Positions 22,739-35,202 of a DNA stretch of 64,000 nucleotides are shown piece after piece. The notes under the pieces are model-generated. The model saw only the letters and a program-made list of their open reading frames with translations, was not told the origin of the DNA and made no database searches. Within the stretch, counting starts at the first letter, position 1. Each line of letters starts with the position of its first letter. Both the position numbers and the translations under genes were made by a program. Source of the stretch: Anaeramoeba ignava (lineage: Eukaryota; Metamonada; Anaeramoebidae); the NCBI GenBank assembly GCA_028826165.1, contig JAPDFW010000071.1:186001-250000 (forward strand), given 5' to 3'.

Positions 22739-25700
22739 ATGGAACTCCTAAAACCAGAAGATTATTACCAAACTGCAAGACTCAATCTAAAAAGATCAAA
22801 TCTAAAACTTGCAATGAAAAACATTGAAAAAGCAATCAAAATGGATAAGGAAAACAATACCTATTTGAATTTTAGAGCCAAAATACATACACTGCAAAAT
22901 AATTTTGATTTAGCTCATGAAGATCACAAAGCGGCAATTAGCCTCCAACCAAAAAACGCAATTAATTATATAGTAAGAGCCAAAACCTTTTATTTACAAC
23001 AAGAAAACTTATCAGCAATGCGTGATCTTCAAGAGGCAATAAAACTAGATCCACAAAACGCATTTGTCTTAACAAAAGTGGCTAGTCTGTATTTCAAAAT
23101 GAACAAAGTCAGAGAAACCATCACCTTCTTTAGCAAAGCATTGAGGATTGATGAATCCTCTTCGTTCACTTTCTATAAAAGAGGCCAATTTTACATCAAA
23201 ATTAAGCGTTATGATAATGCAATGAAAGACCTTAATCAAGCTGTTGAAATAGATCCTCAACAGCCAAAATATACTGCGCAAAGAGGTTATTTGCATTACT
23301 TACAGAACGAGTGCGAAAATGCGCTTGCAGATTTTATGAAGGCAGTTGAAAAAGAGCCTGAAAACAACCGCTATCTCTTTAACAGAGCGCAATGCTATTT
23401 GCAAATGCAGAGATATGAAGAATCAATCCAAGACCTGGAAAAATGCATCAAACACAAGCCAAATAACGATGAGTATATCAACATTCTTGGGTTGTGCTAC
23501 ACAAGAAAGGGTGATTATGAAGAGGCATTAAAGAAATTTAATGAGGCATTGAGTCTTAATCCTGGAAAAGGCGCCTATTATAACAACCGTAGTTTTGTGT
23601 ATTACAAAAAGAAGGAATACAAGAAATGCATCGAAAGTTTGTCTGATGCGCTTCAAAAAGACCCAATCAATGCAGGATATTACCATAGCCAAGGACTTGC
23701 GTATTTCAAATTGGGGATGTTTGATGAAGCAATAAAATGCTATAAAAAAGCAATCGGATTTGAACCAAAAAATCACATCTATTACAGCAATCGAGGAACG
23801 GCTTATTACCAAAAAGCAAAGCTGAAAGAAGCGATTGAGGATTACACACAGGCAATCAATCAAAACCCACAAATGAGTTTGTACTACTATCAGCGCAGCA
23901 TGGTGATTTACAAGATGGGAGACATCTCTAAAGCAATTAAAGACTTGAATAGAGCCATTGAGAAAAACCCAGCTTTTGGTCTTTATTACTACAAACGCGG
24001 ATTGTTGTATTTTGAAGAGAACAATTGGGAGCAGGCCATAAAAGACTATTTCGATTACTCTCAGCTTGAAAAGAATAAAATAAAAACTCGCCCCTTTTAT
24101 GATGACACCGAAAACACCCAGAATAAGGAATACGTCTTGAATCAGCTATTAGTATCTTTCCAATCAATGAACACAGAAGAATTGTATAAAGATCACACAA
24201 AACTTGGCAAAAAAGCATTTTCCAAAAATTTGCCTCATAAAGCTCTCAAACATTTTGATATTGAACTTTTTGTGTCTCCGAAAAATGGGCTTGTCTATAA
24301 CAATAGAGGAGTGGTCCAATTTCAACTCCACAAGCTGAAAGAAGCCAAAGCAGATTTCAATAAGGCAATTGGAATTGAGCCTGAAAACAACCAGTATCTC
24401 TTTAACAGAGCGCAATGCTATTTGCAAATGCAGAGATATGAAAAATCAATCCAAGACTTGGAGAAATGCATCAAAAACGAGCCAAATAACGATGAATATA
24501 TCAACACTCTTGGATTGTGCTACACAAGAAAGGGCAAATACGAAGAGGCATTAAAGAAATTTAATGAGGCAATCAATTTAGATCTTGCAAAAGGTGTTTA
24601 TTACAACAACCGTAGTTTTGTGTATTACAAAAAGAAAGAATACAAGAACTGTGTCGAGGATTTAAATACGGCGATTCAAAAAGACCCAAATAATTCAGGA
24701 TATCACCATAGCCAAGGACTTGCGTATTTCAAATTGGGGATGTTTGATGAAGCAATAAAATGCTATACAAAAGCAATCGGATTTGAACCAATCAATCACA
24801 TCTATTACAGCAATCGAGGAACGGCTTATTACAAACAAATGAAATTGAAAGAGGCAATTGAGGATTACACACAGGCAATCAATCAAAACCCACAAATGAG
24901 TTTGTACTACTATCAGCGCAGCATGGTGATTTACAAGATGGGAGACATCAAAAAATCGATGGAGGATCTTGATCAAGCCATTGAGAAAAACCCAAATTTC
25001 GGGCTATATTACTACAAACGTGGATTGGTGTATTTTATGAAGAAGGACTTCCCCAAGGCATTTGAGGACTACTCGAAGGGAATCGAGCTCAAGCTGCAGC
25101 ATCCATCGCTGTTTATTGGACGCGCAATGATCTATATGAGCGACCACCATTACCAAGAAGCAATTGAAGATTGGAAAGTTGTTATTAATCTTGAACCAAA
25201 AAACGAGAAATGGTATATTGAGCTTGGGAACTGCTATTACAAAATTAAGGAATACGAAAAGGCGATCGAAAGCTTCACAAAAGGCAACGGAAATTGCACC
25301 GCAATGCGACTCTGCATATTATAAAAGAGCATGCTCTTATTGGGAAATGGAGAGATACAAAGAAACTGAAAGCGATCTTCTTATCGCTTGCAAAATCCAG
25401 CCAAATAACCAAAATTACCAGAAGGATTTGGCAGGATGCTATTTTGACGAGAACAAATTTTTGGAAGCAATCCAGATATACACATCAATTATAGAAAAAA
25501 CCAAAACAATGCATTCGATATGGTTGAAGCGCGGACAAGCATATGCCAAAATTGGCAGGTATTACGAGGCAATGCACGACCTCGATAAGGCAATCAAGCT
25601 GAAGAAAGAACCCTCTTTCGCAACATACCAAAGAGCCAAAGTGTTTCTTTTGATGGGGAATATCCAAAAAGCAATCATGGACTTCTCAATCACGATCCAA

Positions 25701-28044
25701 AACAAATCCGATTTGTCTTTTGGCTACCAATATCGCGGGTTCTGCTATCTTCTCAAAAAGCAATATAAAAGCGCCATTGAAGATGAAAAGAAGGCCATCG
25801 AATTCGCAGAAGATCCAAGTGAGCCACACTTCTTCCTCGGCATGGTTCATCTTTACCAATATCAAATGCACTTCTGGAAAACACAACAAAGCAACACAGA
25901 AATTGCCGAGCAAGCCAAGATTGCTTTCCTGAAAATTTCCAAATCCGAGAAAAGTAATGAAAAATATCGAACAGGATCACAAGCGATGCTGGAGTTCTTG
26001 AACAACAATTTCGAAAAAGCTCACGATATTCTCATGTCTTTAATCGGGAAATTTGATGTCAGCGAAATTATAATCTCGCTGTTTTTCTTTGGTGCTTGTT
26101 GCGATATTTACACAAACAAAATGGATCTTGCGCTTCAAAAATTTAAGAAGATCACAGAGTTCTCGACCACAATCAATTTTCCTGGAGTGCGGAGAGGAAT
26201 CAAGTTTTCTTTGGAGAAAATTAGTTTCCCAGACAGAACAAAATCCTGAGCTCATTTCGGACCAGAATTTTTTCGAGACAATCAGAGATTTTATTGGACT
26301 GAAAAAATATATCAACTTCAAAACGCTTGCTGATGAGCAATTATATTCTTTTATTTGCGAGAAAGTGATTCTTTCGGAAATTGAGAAATACTCAGAAAAC
26401 ATTGAAGAAAAACCGAAAAAACTATCGAATGCGGTCAAATTGCTGATCGAAATTGAACCAAAATCAAAGGGATTCACAGCAGCAACGATCTGCAAATCAT
26501 TGGACGTGATTTATCGTAATATTCTCGAAAGAGACGTTGTGGATCAATCAATTTATGAAGTGCTGAATTATTTTATTTACACTCAAAGACAAGATACAAA
26601 TATTCCTCAAAATGGGATTTTTATGAAACTGATTCAAATTCTTGGCAAAACAGAAAATCTAAATTTGAAAACAATTCTTTTATCAACTTTGAATATTTTT
26701 GAGCCTAGCTTTGTTGGCATTTATGAACAGGAAAGCATTATTTCAAAGTTTCTTGAAATCGGACCATCAGAAAATAGCGAGTTGAATGTTTTACTTTGCA
26801 ATTTAATTTTCAAGTGGAAAGATAATTGTATGCCAGAAACACAAGAGAAAATTTCCAACTATTTAATAAGCTTTCTCGAGAATGAAAAAGCAAAAGAATC
26901 ACCATCAATCCAGGCAATCGGATTTTATATCATTTCACTTGCTAATTTGAGTCCGCAAAGGCTTTCCTTTGAGTTTCTTGAGAAATTCCAAACAGAAAAC
27001 ACAAAATTTTCAACTTCAGATTTTTTTGGCATAATTCTTTTATATTCAGCACAAAAAATATTTTTTTCGATGGATATTTTCTCTGTTGATTCAATTGAGA
27101 AATTGTTTGCATTTTGCTTGAAAATTTGGAGTCGATCAGAAAATTTAAACAACAATTGCATCCGAACAATGGAAACTTGTTACGCAAAATTTTCACAGAT
27201 GCAGACAGACCAAGTTATCAAATTTTTTGAGCAAACACTCGAAAAAATGCTTAGTTTCGCTGAAAACCCGAAACACGCTCCTGATTTTCTTTTTGGTTTT
27301 GCAAGTTTTTTTGTGAGATTCTATCCTCGATTGGATTCTCAATTCTCTTCGCAAATCGTAGATCAATATCTTTCCAAATCTCAGTTGCTTTTGGAAAACA
27401 AAAATGTGACTGAACACGATAAATTGATAATAATAATTTCTATTCTTGGGATGATTTCCAAAATGAATCAAAAAAATCAAATTCAATCAAAAGAAATTCT
27501 TGAAAATTTAAGTGTTTCAAATGAGATCAAGAATTTGATTCAGAAAAAATTAACCAAACGAACAGGAAAAAAGGCCTTCTATTTATTATTTTTCCAACAA
27601 AAATCAATTCAAGAGCGAATTGAATTTATTCGAAGTATTTCTTATTTATCTTTTTGCGAAACTGAAAATATCGAAATTCGTAGTTATTCAAAGTTGGTCT
27701 TGAAATTTTGGAAACTTTCATCTTCGAAAAAAGAAAAATTTGAATGTATTGAGCTACTTTTACATCTTTATTTTGCTCAAGAATGTTGTCAAGAAGTTCA
27801 AGAACTTATTGTTTCAATTCTGATGAAAATTCTTCATCAGGAAAAAACCCAAAAAGGAAAAATTTTTCTTTTTAATCGTTTACGTTCCACTTTTATTAAT
27901 AATGATATTTGGGAAAAAATTAATCAACGTTATAAAATTCAAGAAACTCATGATTTTTCTTTGGAGAATTTGGAAGATTCATATTGGAAATTTTTTACTA
28001 CATCATCAATTAAGATTAAAAATTTAATTCAAACAAAAATTTAA
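22739..28044 (+). CDS. Long TPR protein with helical C-terminal solenoid
   Basis: About 1770 aa if two frame breaks are corrected. The start is ATG 22739 (MELLKPEDYYQ); the frame is open upstream but without ATG. More than twenty tetratricopeptide repeats fill 22750-26200 (e.g. YYNNRSFVYYKKKEYKKCI, GLYYYKRGLLYFEENNWEQA), a protein-protein interaction scaffold. The C-terminal 600 residues lack TPRs and look like an all-helical armadillo-type solenoid. Break 1 is near 25283, where one extra G (AAAAGGCAAC) separates AIESFTK from ATEIAPQCDSAYYKRACSYW. Break 2 is near 26220-26240, between ISFPDRTK and NPELISDQNFF; again one extra base fits. Both sit in otherwise conserved coding sequence. A 663-nt segment is duplicated within the TPR region. 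The partner is unknown, and the N-terminal layout does not match a named family that I recognise. Confidence 0.75.
23354..24016 (+). repeat. Intragenic duplication, copy 1 (TPR block)
   Basis: A 663-nt block, offset 1023 nt (341 codons) from copy 2 at 24377-25039. Long DNA stretches are identical. It runs from EPENNRYLFNRAQCYLQMQR to GLYYYKRGL. Confidence 0.85.
24377..25039 (+). repeat. Intragenic duplication, copy 2 (TPR block)
   Basis: Second copy of the 663-nt block. It differs mostly in linker codons, such as ENNQYLFNRAQCYLQMQRYE here. Confidence 0.85.
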
Positions 28045-28161
28045 TTTGAAACAAAAACAAAAACAAAAACAAAAGAGAAATTTCTTTTTTTTTGAATTTT
28101 TTTTTTTTGAATTTGAATTTGAATTAAATTAAAAAGAAGATTTTTTTTTGGATTTTCAATT

Positions 28162-30597
28162 TTATTTGAAATTAATTTCTTTCTTTATTGGATCATCTTC
28201 TTCTTGTGCAAAATCTGATTCTTGAACATCGGATTCATAATTTTCTTTTATTTGAAAACGAGAAAGCAAACCCAATTTAATTTTATTAAAATTGCCAATC
28301 ATAACAAGTTTATTTTCTTTTTTTTCGAAAAGAATAATAAAGCTCTGTTGACCAATAAAATGAACTTGAAGAATTTTTGGATTTGCTTTGTGGACAAACA
28401 GTTCAGTTTCAAGAACATTGTTTGAGAACTTATCAGTTCCAAAAACCAAGATGATTTTGTCTTGATCAAAACTAAGTGTTCCATCGATAAAATTTGAAGA
28501 AGAAAGAGCAAGTTTGACGCGAAAATGCCAAGAGTCTTTCGGGAAATATTGCCCAATTTTGAGCTCATTCGCGAGAGAAACAAAACTTGCTTTGATTGTT
28601 GAATTGGTGAACATTGCAAGAATAAAGAAGGAATGACCAAGTTGCAATTTGCATTGATTTTCCTTTTGATCGAAAATGATGCATTCACTTAATCGATATG
28701 ATTGCAATGTGTTGTTTTCATTCCAAAGTGTAAGACAGTCTTCAGTCAAAAATAACTGTGATTTTTTAAGAATTTGTGATAACGGGAGTTCTTCAACAAA
28801 AATTGTGAAGATTGATAAATGCTTGCTTATTGAATGCGTGAGATATTTTGTTCTGAGATGATCAAAAACGCTTGCAAAACTATCTGCAATTTGATTTGAT
28901 GGAAATTCAATTTGGATTGTGTTTTTATGATCCAACAAAATGATTTTGATTCCCGAAAAATTTGGATGATTTGCAATGACTTGGGAAGATTTGTATTTTG
29001 ATGAGAATTTATCGATCATTGAATCAATTTTGAAGCAAGAGTTCTCGAGATTGATGTTTGCTGGGATTTTCCCAATTGATGTGTATATGAAGCATTTATA
29101 TTTGAACGATTTGTTTTTGTTTTTTCTTGAAAGATATTCTCCGCAAGTTTTATTGAAATTACCTGCGAAATTCAAAGCAAGTTTTTTTGACACAAATTCA
29201 ATTGTTATAAACTCAATCTCATCAAGATTTAAAATGCATCTAAGCGGATGAACTTGTGAAATTTCCGCTTGTGAAAATTGGGAAAAGGATCTTGAGATTT
29301 GGAAGTGAGGAAATTCGACAACAAAGTGATTCTCGAATACTCTAATATTCGCAACTGCAATTTTATTCTGGATATTGTCGAGAATATAAAAGTAGTCACT
29401 CCAAATTATGTCTTGATTTTTTAAATTATTATTTTCTGAATCATTATAATAGGGAATATATAAATAAATTGTTGGCGTCAAAATGCACTTATCTAGAACA
29501 AATTTTCTATTTGCAGACATAGAATCGTGGAGAGGACTGTCAAAGGAAAACAACGGAGAGAGTAAAGATGATTGGAAAGTATCATGTCGTTGAAATATTT
29601 TCTTTTTTCGTGTGTCATAATTCATTATAACATCAGAATATAAAGCCAATTTTGAATTAGAAACACCAGATTTCACAGGTAATTGTTTTTCCGCAAACTC
29701 AGAGCAATCAACAACAGCGAGACTTTGCGGGAAATTGCGCTGAATATTCGACAAATTCATTTGGTAGAAAATCAATAAAGTCAAATGAATTAAATTCCTT
29801 TGTAAATTCGACACCAAAAAAATGGCGTTTCCTGAATCAACATTTTCTATTGAAATTTTAAGGATATTTTTCTGTTTTTTAGGGGAATAGAATTCCATGC
29901 AGCCATTATTCCAGGGGACGCACACAGGACTTTCTGTTTTTGAGGAGAGCTTGAAACCTTCCCGATCTATTTGAAGAGTTATTGGAACAGGATCGACTGT
30001 GTTTGAAATTACGCTCACAAAAAAAAGTGCATCTCCTCTTGAATAGCACCGCATTGCAAGCGCTGTTAGTTCTGGCTCTTCCCCAAGAATATCCCCGTTG
30101 GAAACATAAGTTTCCGAAAAAATCGTTGGAAATTTTTGATTCATTTTAAATGTTTTCCATAAAACATATCCTTTCTTTTCCGTTTTTGTTTTGATCTCAA
30201 TCCAATTATTATTTCTTGTTCTTAGCAAAAGCTCGCAAAAGTTATCTTCGTCAATAATCATTTCTATCTTGTTTGTTGTGTATTTTTCATCGACCGTTAA
30301 TGTTCCGAATACGGTTATATTGAAATTATTCGCAAATAAATTCATCGTTCCAAAACTTATATTTCCTTCTAAATTCACTGCAATATTATGACTAGAATTC
30401 ATGCAAGCAAAATTCATTTGGACAGATTTGATCCAATTTTTTTTTATTTTCGATAAAGATTTTTCGTTTGTTATTTTTGATGTGTAATTGTGTTTTTTAT
30501 TTTCTGAATTAATTTTATTTTTTTCAATTTTAGAATTTAAATTTGAAGATTTAGGTTTAAATTTTTTAGGACTTTTAGGACTTTTAGGATTTTGCAT
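28162..30597 (-). CDS. Uncharacterised 811-aa protein, possible PH-like repeats
   Basis: An intact single-exon gene on the minus strand (ATG 30597-30595, MQNPKSPKSPKKFK; TAA at 28162). The N-terminal 55 residues are Lys/Ser/Asn-rich and disordered. The remainder is rich in alternating hydrophobic beta-strand patterns with no transmembrane segment or signal peptide. Segments such as TFGTLTVDE-like, GKIPANINLENSCFKIDS and KLALSSSNFIDGTLSFDQDK recur with the spacing of PH/GRAM-type beta domains, but I see no diagnostic motif. No catalytic signature was recognised. It is convergent with the TPR gene (117-nt gap) and lies just downstream of the RGS gene on the same strand. Function unknown. Confidence 0.7.
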   Translation of the reverse strand: MQNPKSPKSPKKFKPKSSNLNSKIEKNKINSENKKHNYTSKITNEKSLSKIKKNWIKSVQMNFACMNSSHNIAVNLEGNISFGTMNLFANNFNITVFGTLTVDEKYTTNKIEMIIDEDNFCELLLRTRNNNWIEIKTKTEKKGYVLWKTFKMNQKFPTIFSETYVSNGDILGEEPELTALAMRCYSRGDALFFVSVISNTVDPVPITLQIDREGFKLSSKTESPVCVPWNNGCMEFYSPKKQKNILKISIENVDSGNAIFLVSNLQRNLIHLTLLIFYQMNLSNIQRNFPQSLAVVDCSEFAEKQLPVKSGVSNSKLALYSDVIMNYDTRKKKIFQRHDTFQSSLLSPLFSFDSPLHDSMSANRKFVLDKCILTPTIYLYIPYYNDSENNNLKNQDIIWSDYFYILDNIQNKIAVANIRVFENHFVVEFPHFQISRSFSQFSQAEISQVHPLRCILNLDEIEFITIEFVSKKLALNFAGNFNKTCGEYLSRKNKNKSFKYKCFIYTSIGKIPANINLENSCFKIDSMIDKFSSKYKSSQVIANHPNFSGIKIILLDHKNTIQIEFPSNQIADSFASVFDHLRTKYLTHSISKHLSIFTIFVEELPLSQILKKSQLFLTEDCLTLWNENNTLQSYRLSECIIFDQKENQCKLQLGHSFFILAMFTNSTIKASFVSLANELKIGQYFPKDSWHFRVKLALSSSNFIDGTLSFDQDKIILVFGTDKFSNNVLETELFVHKANPKILQVHFIGQQSFIILFEKKENKLVMIGNFNKIKLGLLSRFQIKENYESDVQESDFAQEEDDPIKKEINFK

Positions 30598-30713
30598 TTT
30601 TTAAATTAAAGAAAAAGAAAAAGAAAAAAAATGATTTTAATTTAATTTTTTTATTTGAAATTATAAAAAGAAAAAAAAAGAAAACATCAAATAATTTTGT
30701 TTTTTTTTTTTCA

Positions 30714-33700
30714 TCATTTCTTCCATTCTTGTTGAGGAAAATTCTTCAATAAATCTTGATAAAATTTAGATTGAATAAAACGAGGATAACTATCAGTTTT
30801 CATTAAAGAAAAAACAGCGCTTTGAGCATCAGAAAAAGCTTCAGGATTTGGAACTCTCCATGAAAGCCTTTCTTTGCAATCTCCAAGAATAAAAGAATTA
30901 ATGTTGATTTGGTTATCACTTCCTTCCTTAATAAATTTTTCATAAATATTATTTGCGGCTTCGACTAATTCATCCTCATCAATTTTTTTATATTCTTCGA
31001 TTGCTTTCCAAAACAACAAATTTTCTTCACTAAAATTTTCAACCAAGAAATCCATGAAAAATTTACAGTATTTTTCTTCATTAAGTAGTAAATCAAAAGG
31101 AATCAATTCCAAACTTTTTTGCTTCATTCTTTCCTTCTCATTGTCGCTTTTGGCCTGTTTGTCCTTATCGCTCTTTTGGCTTGGATAAATGCCTTGTAGG
31201 TTGTCTGGGAGTTTGGGTATTTCGATTGATTTGTCATCGAAATCCTTCTTTTGTTTTCTTTTCCAAAAAAAGCTGATACTTCGACCTTCTTTTTTTTTCT
31301 TTTTTTTTCTCTTCAGCGCGTCGGACAAACTCTCGCATTTCTCGCTCAAAGTTTTTGAAGACTGCATCTGTTCAGCAAGTGTCTGAGTAACTTGCTGGAT
31401 TTCTCTTTCCTTTGATTCAAATTGGGTGGCGACAAGCTGCAGGATCTCTTCAAGTTCGCTGATTGAATTGATTGTTCTTGCCTGTCCAAGAAAGTTTCTG
31501 ACAAAGTCGCTGAATTTTAAGATCACGTTCGCATTCTCCTCTTTCTGGTTTGCTGTGTCAGATTGTTTGATTAAGTGGGCTTTTTTGGACTGTTCAAGTT
31601 GTTGGAAAATATTTTCTCTTTTGATTTTGAGATCTTCAATCAATTGTTTTTCGTTCAGAATTTGTTCCTCAATTTGGGATGTTGTCTTGTTGCGCTCCAA
31701 ACGGTTCTGGGATTCTTTGGCTTGTAAATCAACAAGTTTTTTTTCTAATCCTGATATTTTTTTGACTGTTTCAAGTGTTTCGGGGTTGATTTTGCTTGTC
31801 ATTTTTTCTATGTCGACTCCATACTCTTCGAATTGTTTCTGTAGCTTTTGTTTCTCATTTCTGAGATTCTGTAGTTTCGATGAGACTGAGTCTATGTTCT
31901 CTGTTTGTGCTTGTGAAATTTGCGCTGCTTGCACAATATTTTTTTGCAGTTGATTTTTGATTTTTTCCAAATTTTCCATTTGATTTTGGATTTTTTGTTG
32001 GAAATTTTGCAAGGCTTTTGAATCTTCAATTTTGGATTCTTTTGTTAGATCCTTTTGCATTTGGGACAAGGGCTGTGTTTCGTTCAAGAGATTGTGCATG
32101 ATTTGGTTGTATTCCTGATCGAAGATGAGCGAGGTTTGTTTTTCTGTGTCAAACTGCAGAACCTGTTCCTCAACATCATCGAACTCAGAGTCGCTGAGAA
32201 AATCATCGATGTCATCGTCGATGCTCGAGAAGATTTCGTCCTTTGGGGGTGTGTCGTCTTGGCTGATCTTCGGCGCTTTGGCGCTGGTGTCTTGATTAAT
32301 TTGTGTTTTTTCTCGATTAAGCTTCGAAATTTGATCCGATTTCATTTTGATTGAATCGAGAAGAATGTTCTTTTTAACTTCCAATGCCTCTTGTGTTCTT
32401 TTTTCATTGTTCAGTTGCTGTGTGATGATGGAGACTTGCTTTTCAATCTCGCCGTTTTCTTTTTCCAATTCTGTTCGCACTTGTGAAATTTCACTGAGTT
32501 GGATAATTTTCTTTGACATTTCGCTTGTTTCCATTTTTAGCTCAATCACTTGTGCCATGTTATGCAATGTTTCCTCGTTTCTTTTTCTTCTTTCTTCGAA
32601 GAATTTCTGCTGAAGATTTTCAGACAATTTCCGGTAGTTTTCAACTTCCATTTTGTAATTCGCAAGACTTTTTGCCTCTTTTTCTTTATCTTGAATAACG
32701 CTCTCAACTTGTTTTGCCCGATCTTTCCAATATATAATTTCCGATTCTTCTTTTTTTCTGTTTAAGTTCTTTTGAAACTTTTCTTCATCAGGAATTTTTT
32801 CATCATTTGTTTTTGATGTTTTCATTTTTTCTTCAATAATTTCTTTTATTTTTTCTTCAAATTCAACTTGTGATTTTTTTTCGTCTTCAATTAATTTTTC
32901 ATATTCCAAAATTTTCTGCTCGAGTTTTTGGTTTTGTTCCTGAATTTTTTGGAGTTTTTCTTGATCGTTTACTTGTCTATAAATTTAAAATGAATAATTT
33001 TTCAATTTGGATTAATTCATTAATTTTTTTTTGAAAATTGAAAATTGAAAAATGAAAAATGAAAATTAACCCAAAATTCTCTTTTAATATTTGTTGAGTT
33101 TTTTGTTCTAATAATTGTGTTTCTTCAAGCAATCCATTTGATACTATTCTTAATTTCTTTACTTCTTCGTGTTGTTTTTTTAATTGATCATTTTTCTTTT
33201 CGTTTTCTTGAGTGAATTTTGCTCTCATTTTTTCACAAACACTTTTCCATCTTGATATTTCGTCTTTATATGTTTTGATTTGGTTTTCAGGGAATGGTTT
33301 ATCTTTTTCTATATTTTGGCTTGTCTTTTGATTTATATTTTAATTTTAATTTTAATTTTAAATTTTTAAATGAATTTTAATTTTAATTTTATTTGAATTT
33401 TATAAATGAATTTTAATTTTAATTTTAATTTTAATTTTAATTTTAATTTATAAATGAATTTTAATTTTAATTTTATAAATGAATTTTAATTTTAATTTTA
33501 ATTTTAATTTTATAAATGAATTTTAATTTTAATTTTATTTTTATAAATGAATTTTAATTTTAATTTAAATTTGAATTTGAATTTGAATTTTAATTTTAAT
33601 TTTAATTTTAATTTTAATTTTAATTTGAATTTGAATTTGAATTTTGAATTTTAATTTAATTTGAATTTTATAAATGAATTTTAATTTTGAATTTTATAAA

Positions 33701-34177
33701 TGAATTTAAATTTAGATTTTAATTTTAATTTTAATTTGAATTTGAATTTGAATTTTAATTTGAATTTTAATTTTAATTTTAAATTTGAATTTTAATTTTG
33801 AATTTTAATTTTATAAATGAATTTGAATTTTATAAATGAATTTGAATTTGAATTTAGATTCTGATTTTAAAATCAATTACAGTTGGAGAAAGAGGCTTTA
33901 AAGAATCTTGAATTCTTGTTGATTGATTTTTTACAGAAGAATCAAGACCAATACCTTGGTTCCGAGTTGAAAAATTTAAAGAATTTAAACTAAATTCAGT
34001 GTTTTGATTTAAATTGGTTTTTTTTTGAAGTTTTCTTGGTTTTGTATCAATTTTTTTATTTTCAGAAGAACGATTTAATAAATTTGTATCCTCTTCTTTT
34101 TGTTGGTTTTTTGGAGTATTTAATATTTCTTTTGCTTCAACCCAACCATCATTATTTCTATCATTTAAGTTTGTCAT
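30714..34177 (-). CDS. Coiled-coil protein with C-terminal RGS domain
   Basis: Three exons on the minus strand: 33881-34177, 33071-33324, 30714-32976 (937 aa, phases 0 and 2 consistent). Exon 1 starts MTNLNDRNNDGWVEAKEIL and is polar and disordered. Exons 2 and 3 encode about 650 residues of coiled coil (LYS/GLU/GLN-rich heptads). The last about 130 residues are a regulator-of-G-protein-signalling domain: IPFDLLLNEEKYCKFFMDFL, SEENLLFWKAIEEYKK, AANNIYEKFI, ININ, AQSAVFSLMKTDSYPRFIQS. RGS domains accelerate GTP hydrolysis by heterotrimeric G-alpha subunits. A basic KRKKKKKEGRS and KRKQKK patch just before it could bind membrane. The stop is a tandem TGA-TGA, showing that TGA is a stop in this genome. 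Intron 1 (556 nt) is repeat-filled; intron 2 is 94 nt. Confidence 0.85.
33325..33880 (-). repeat. 556-nt repeat intron (TTTTAA / TTTATAAATGAA)
   Basis: TTTTAATTTTAA hexamer runs alternate with TTTATAAATGAATTTTAA and TTTGAATTTGAA. It is bounded by donor ACT|GTAATTG and acceptor AAAAG|ACAAGC on the minus strand. It is the first intron of the RGS gene. Confidence 0.75.
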
Positions 34178-34310
34178 TTTTTTTTTAAAATGAAAAAAGA
34201 AAAATGAAAAAAATGAAAAAAATGAAAAAGCAAAAAATTTTTTAATTTCAATTTCAATTTCAATTTCTTTTTGTTTTTTGTTTTTTGTTTTCTTTTTTCT
34301 TTTTGTCTTC

Positions 34311-34342
<32 letters not shown>

Positions 34343-34569
34343 CTTTTCTTTTTGTTTTTTCTTTTTGTTTTTTTTTGTTTTTGTTTTGTTTTGTTTTTCT
34401 TTTTGTTTTTCGAATTCGGAAAAATTTTTTTGGATTAAATTAAATAAAATTAAAAATTGATTTGACAATTTGTTAAATTTTATTTTATTTTATTGAAAAA
34501 TATGAATGATTTCTGTCTATTCTTTTCAAAAAAAAAAAAAAAATTTTCTAATCATTCTTTTTATTTCTT
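34178..34569 (-). promoter_or_regulatory. RGS-gene upstream region
   Basis: A 392-nt gap between two minus-strand genes. Read on the minus strand it ends in the usual promoter words (TTTTTTGCTTTTTCATTTTT, repeated CATTTTTTT) before the RGS start. The remainder is (A)n/(T)n-rich with GTTTTGTTTTGTTTTGTTTT repeats at about 34315-34420. No further gene is seen. Confidence 0.45.
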
Positions 34570-34986
34570 TTATGACTTGATTTTGATTTTAGATTTTGAT
34601 TTAGATTTTGATTTAGATTTTGATTTTGGTTTTGATTTTGATTTTTTTTTTGATTTTGGTTTTGATTTTGATTTTGATTTATATTTTTTTGTTGGATTTT
34701 TCTTTTCTGTTTGTTTATTTATTTCATCATTTTGAGTTGATTGAATTTGGTTCGCAAATTCACTTTCAGTTTCAGTTTCCATTTGGATTGTATTTTGATT
34801 TGATTGAAAGTCTCTTTTTTGTTTTATATTTTCTTCAATTAAATCAGTTGTTTCTTTTCTTTTTTTTTCTGGTTTATTTTGTAAAATTTTGTTAAATTCT
34901 TCAAGTGATTTCTCTTTTGGGAATCCAACTATAAATTGCAAATCACAAGCATTTGAAAAATTTACTTGAAAAAAGTTTTTTGTCAT
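34570..34986 (-). CDS. Small Lys/Ser-rich protein (138 aa), unknown
   Basis: Minus strand, ATG 34986-34984 to TAA at 34570. The N-terminus (MTKNFFQVNFSNACDLQFIV) is compact and hydrophobic; the middle is acidic and polar. The last 45 residues are KS/KP repeats (SKSKSKPKSKKKSKSK) resembling basic histone-H1-like or nuclear-targeting tails. No domain was recognised. The tail comes from a GATTTT-type simple repeat at DNA level, so its length may be polymorphic. It is divergent from the S28 peptidase gene. It could instead be one exon of a larger gene, but a start and a stop are both present. Confidence 0.5.
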   Translation of the reverse strand: MTKNFFQVNFSNACDLQFIVGFPKEKSLEEFNKILQNKPEKKRKETTDLIEENIKQKRDFQSNQNTIQMETETESEFANQIQSTQNDEINKQTEKKNPTKKYKSKSKSKPKSKKKSKSKPKSKSKSKSKSKSKIKIKS

Positions 34987-35202
34987 TTAAATTTTTAAAC
35001 AAATATTTATGCACCTTTTTGCCCCTTTGAATAAAAAAAAATTTTTTTAAATAAAAATTGATTAAAAACAAAACAAACAGAAAAGAAATTAAAAAAGAAG
35101 AAAAGAAATTAGAAATAAAAAAATGAAATGATTTAAATAAAAAAATTTTTTTTTTCATTTTTTCATTTTTTCATTTTTTTTTCAATTAAAAAATTTATTA
35201 AA
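34987..35202. promoter_or_regulatory. 216-bp bidirectional promoter
   Basis: Gap between divergent starts at 34986 (minus) and 35203 (plus). The plus-strand side ends in three TTTTTTCATTTTTTCATTTT-type words just before ATG 35203. Confidence 0.45.
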
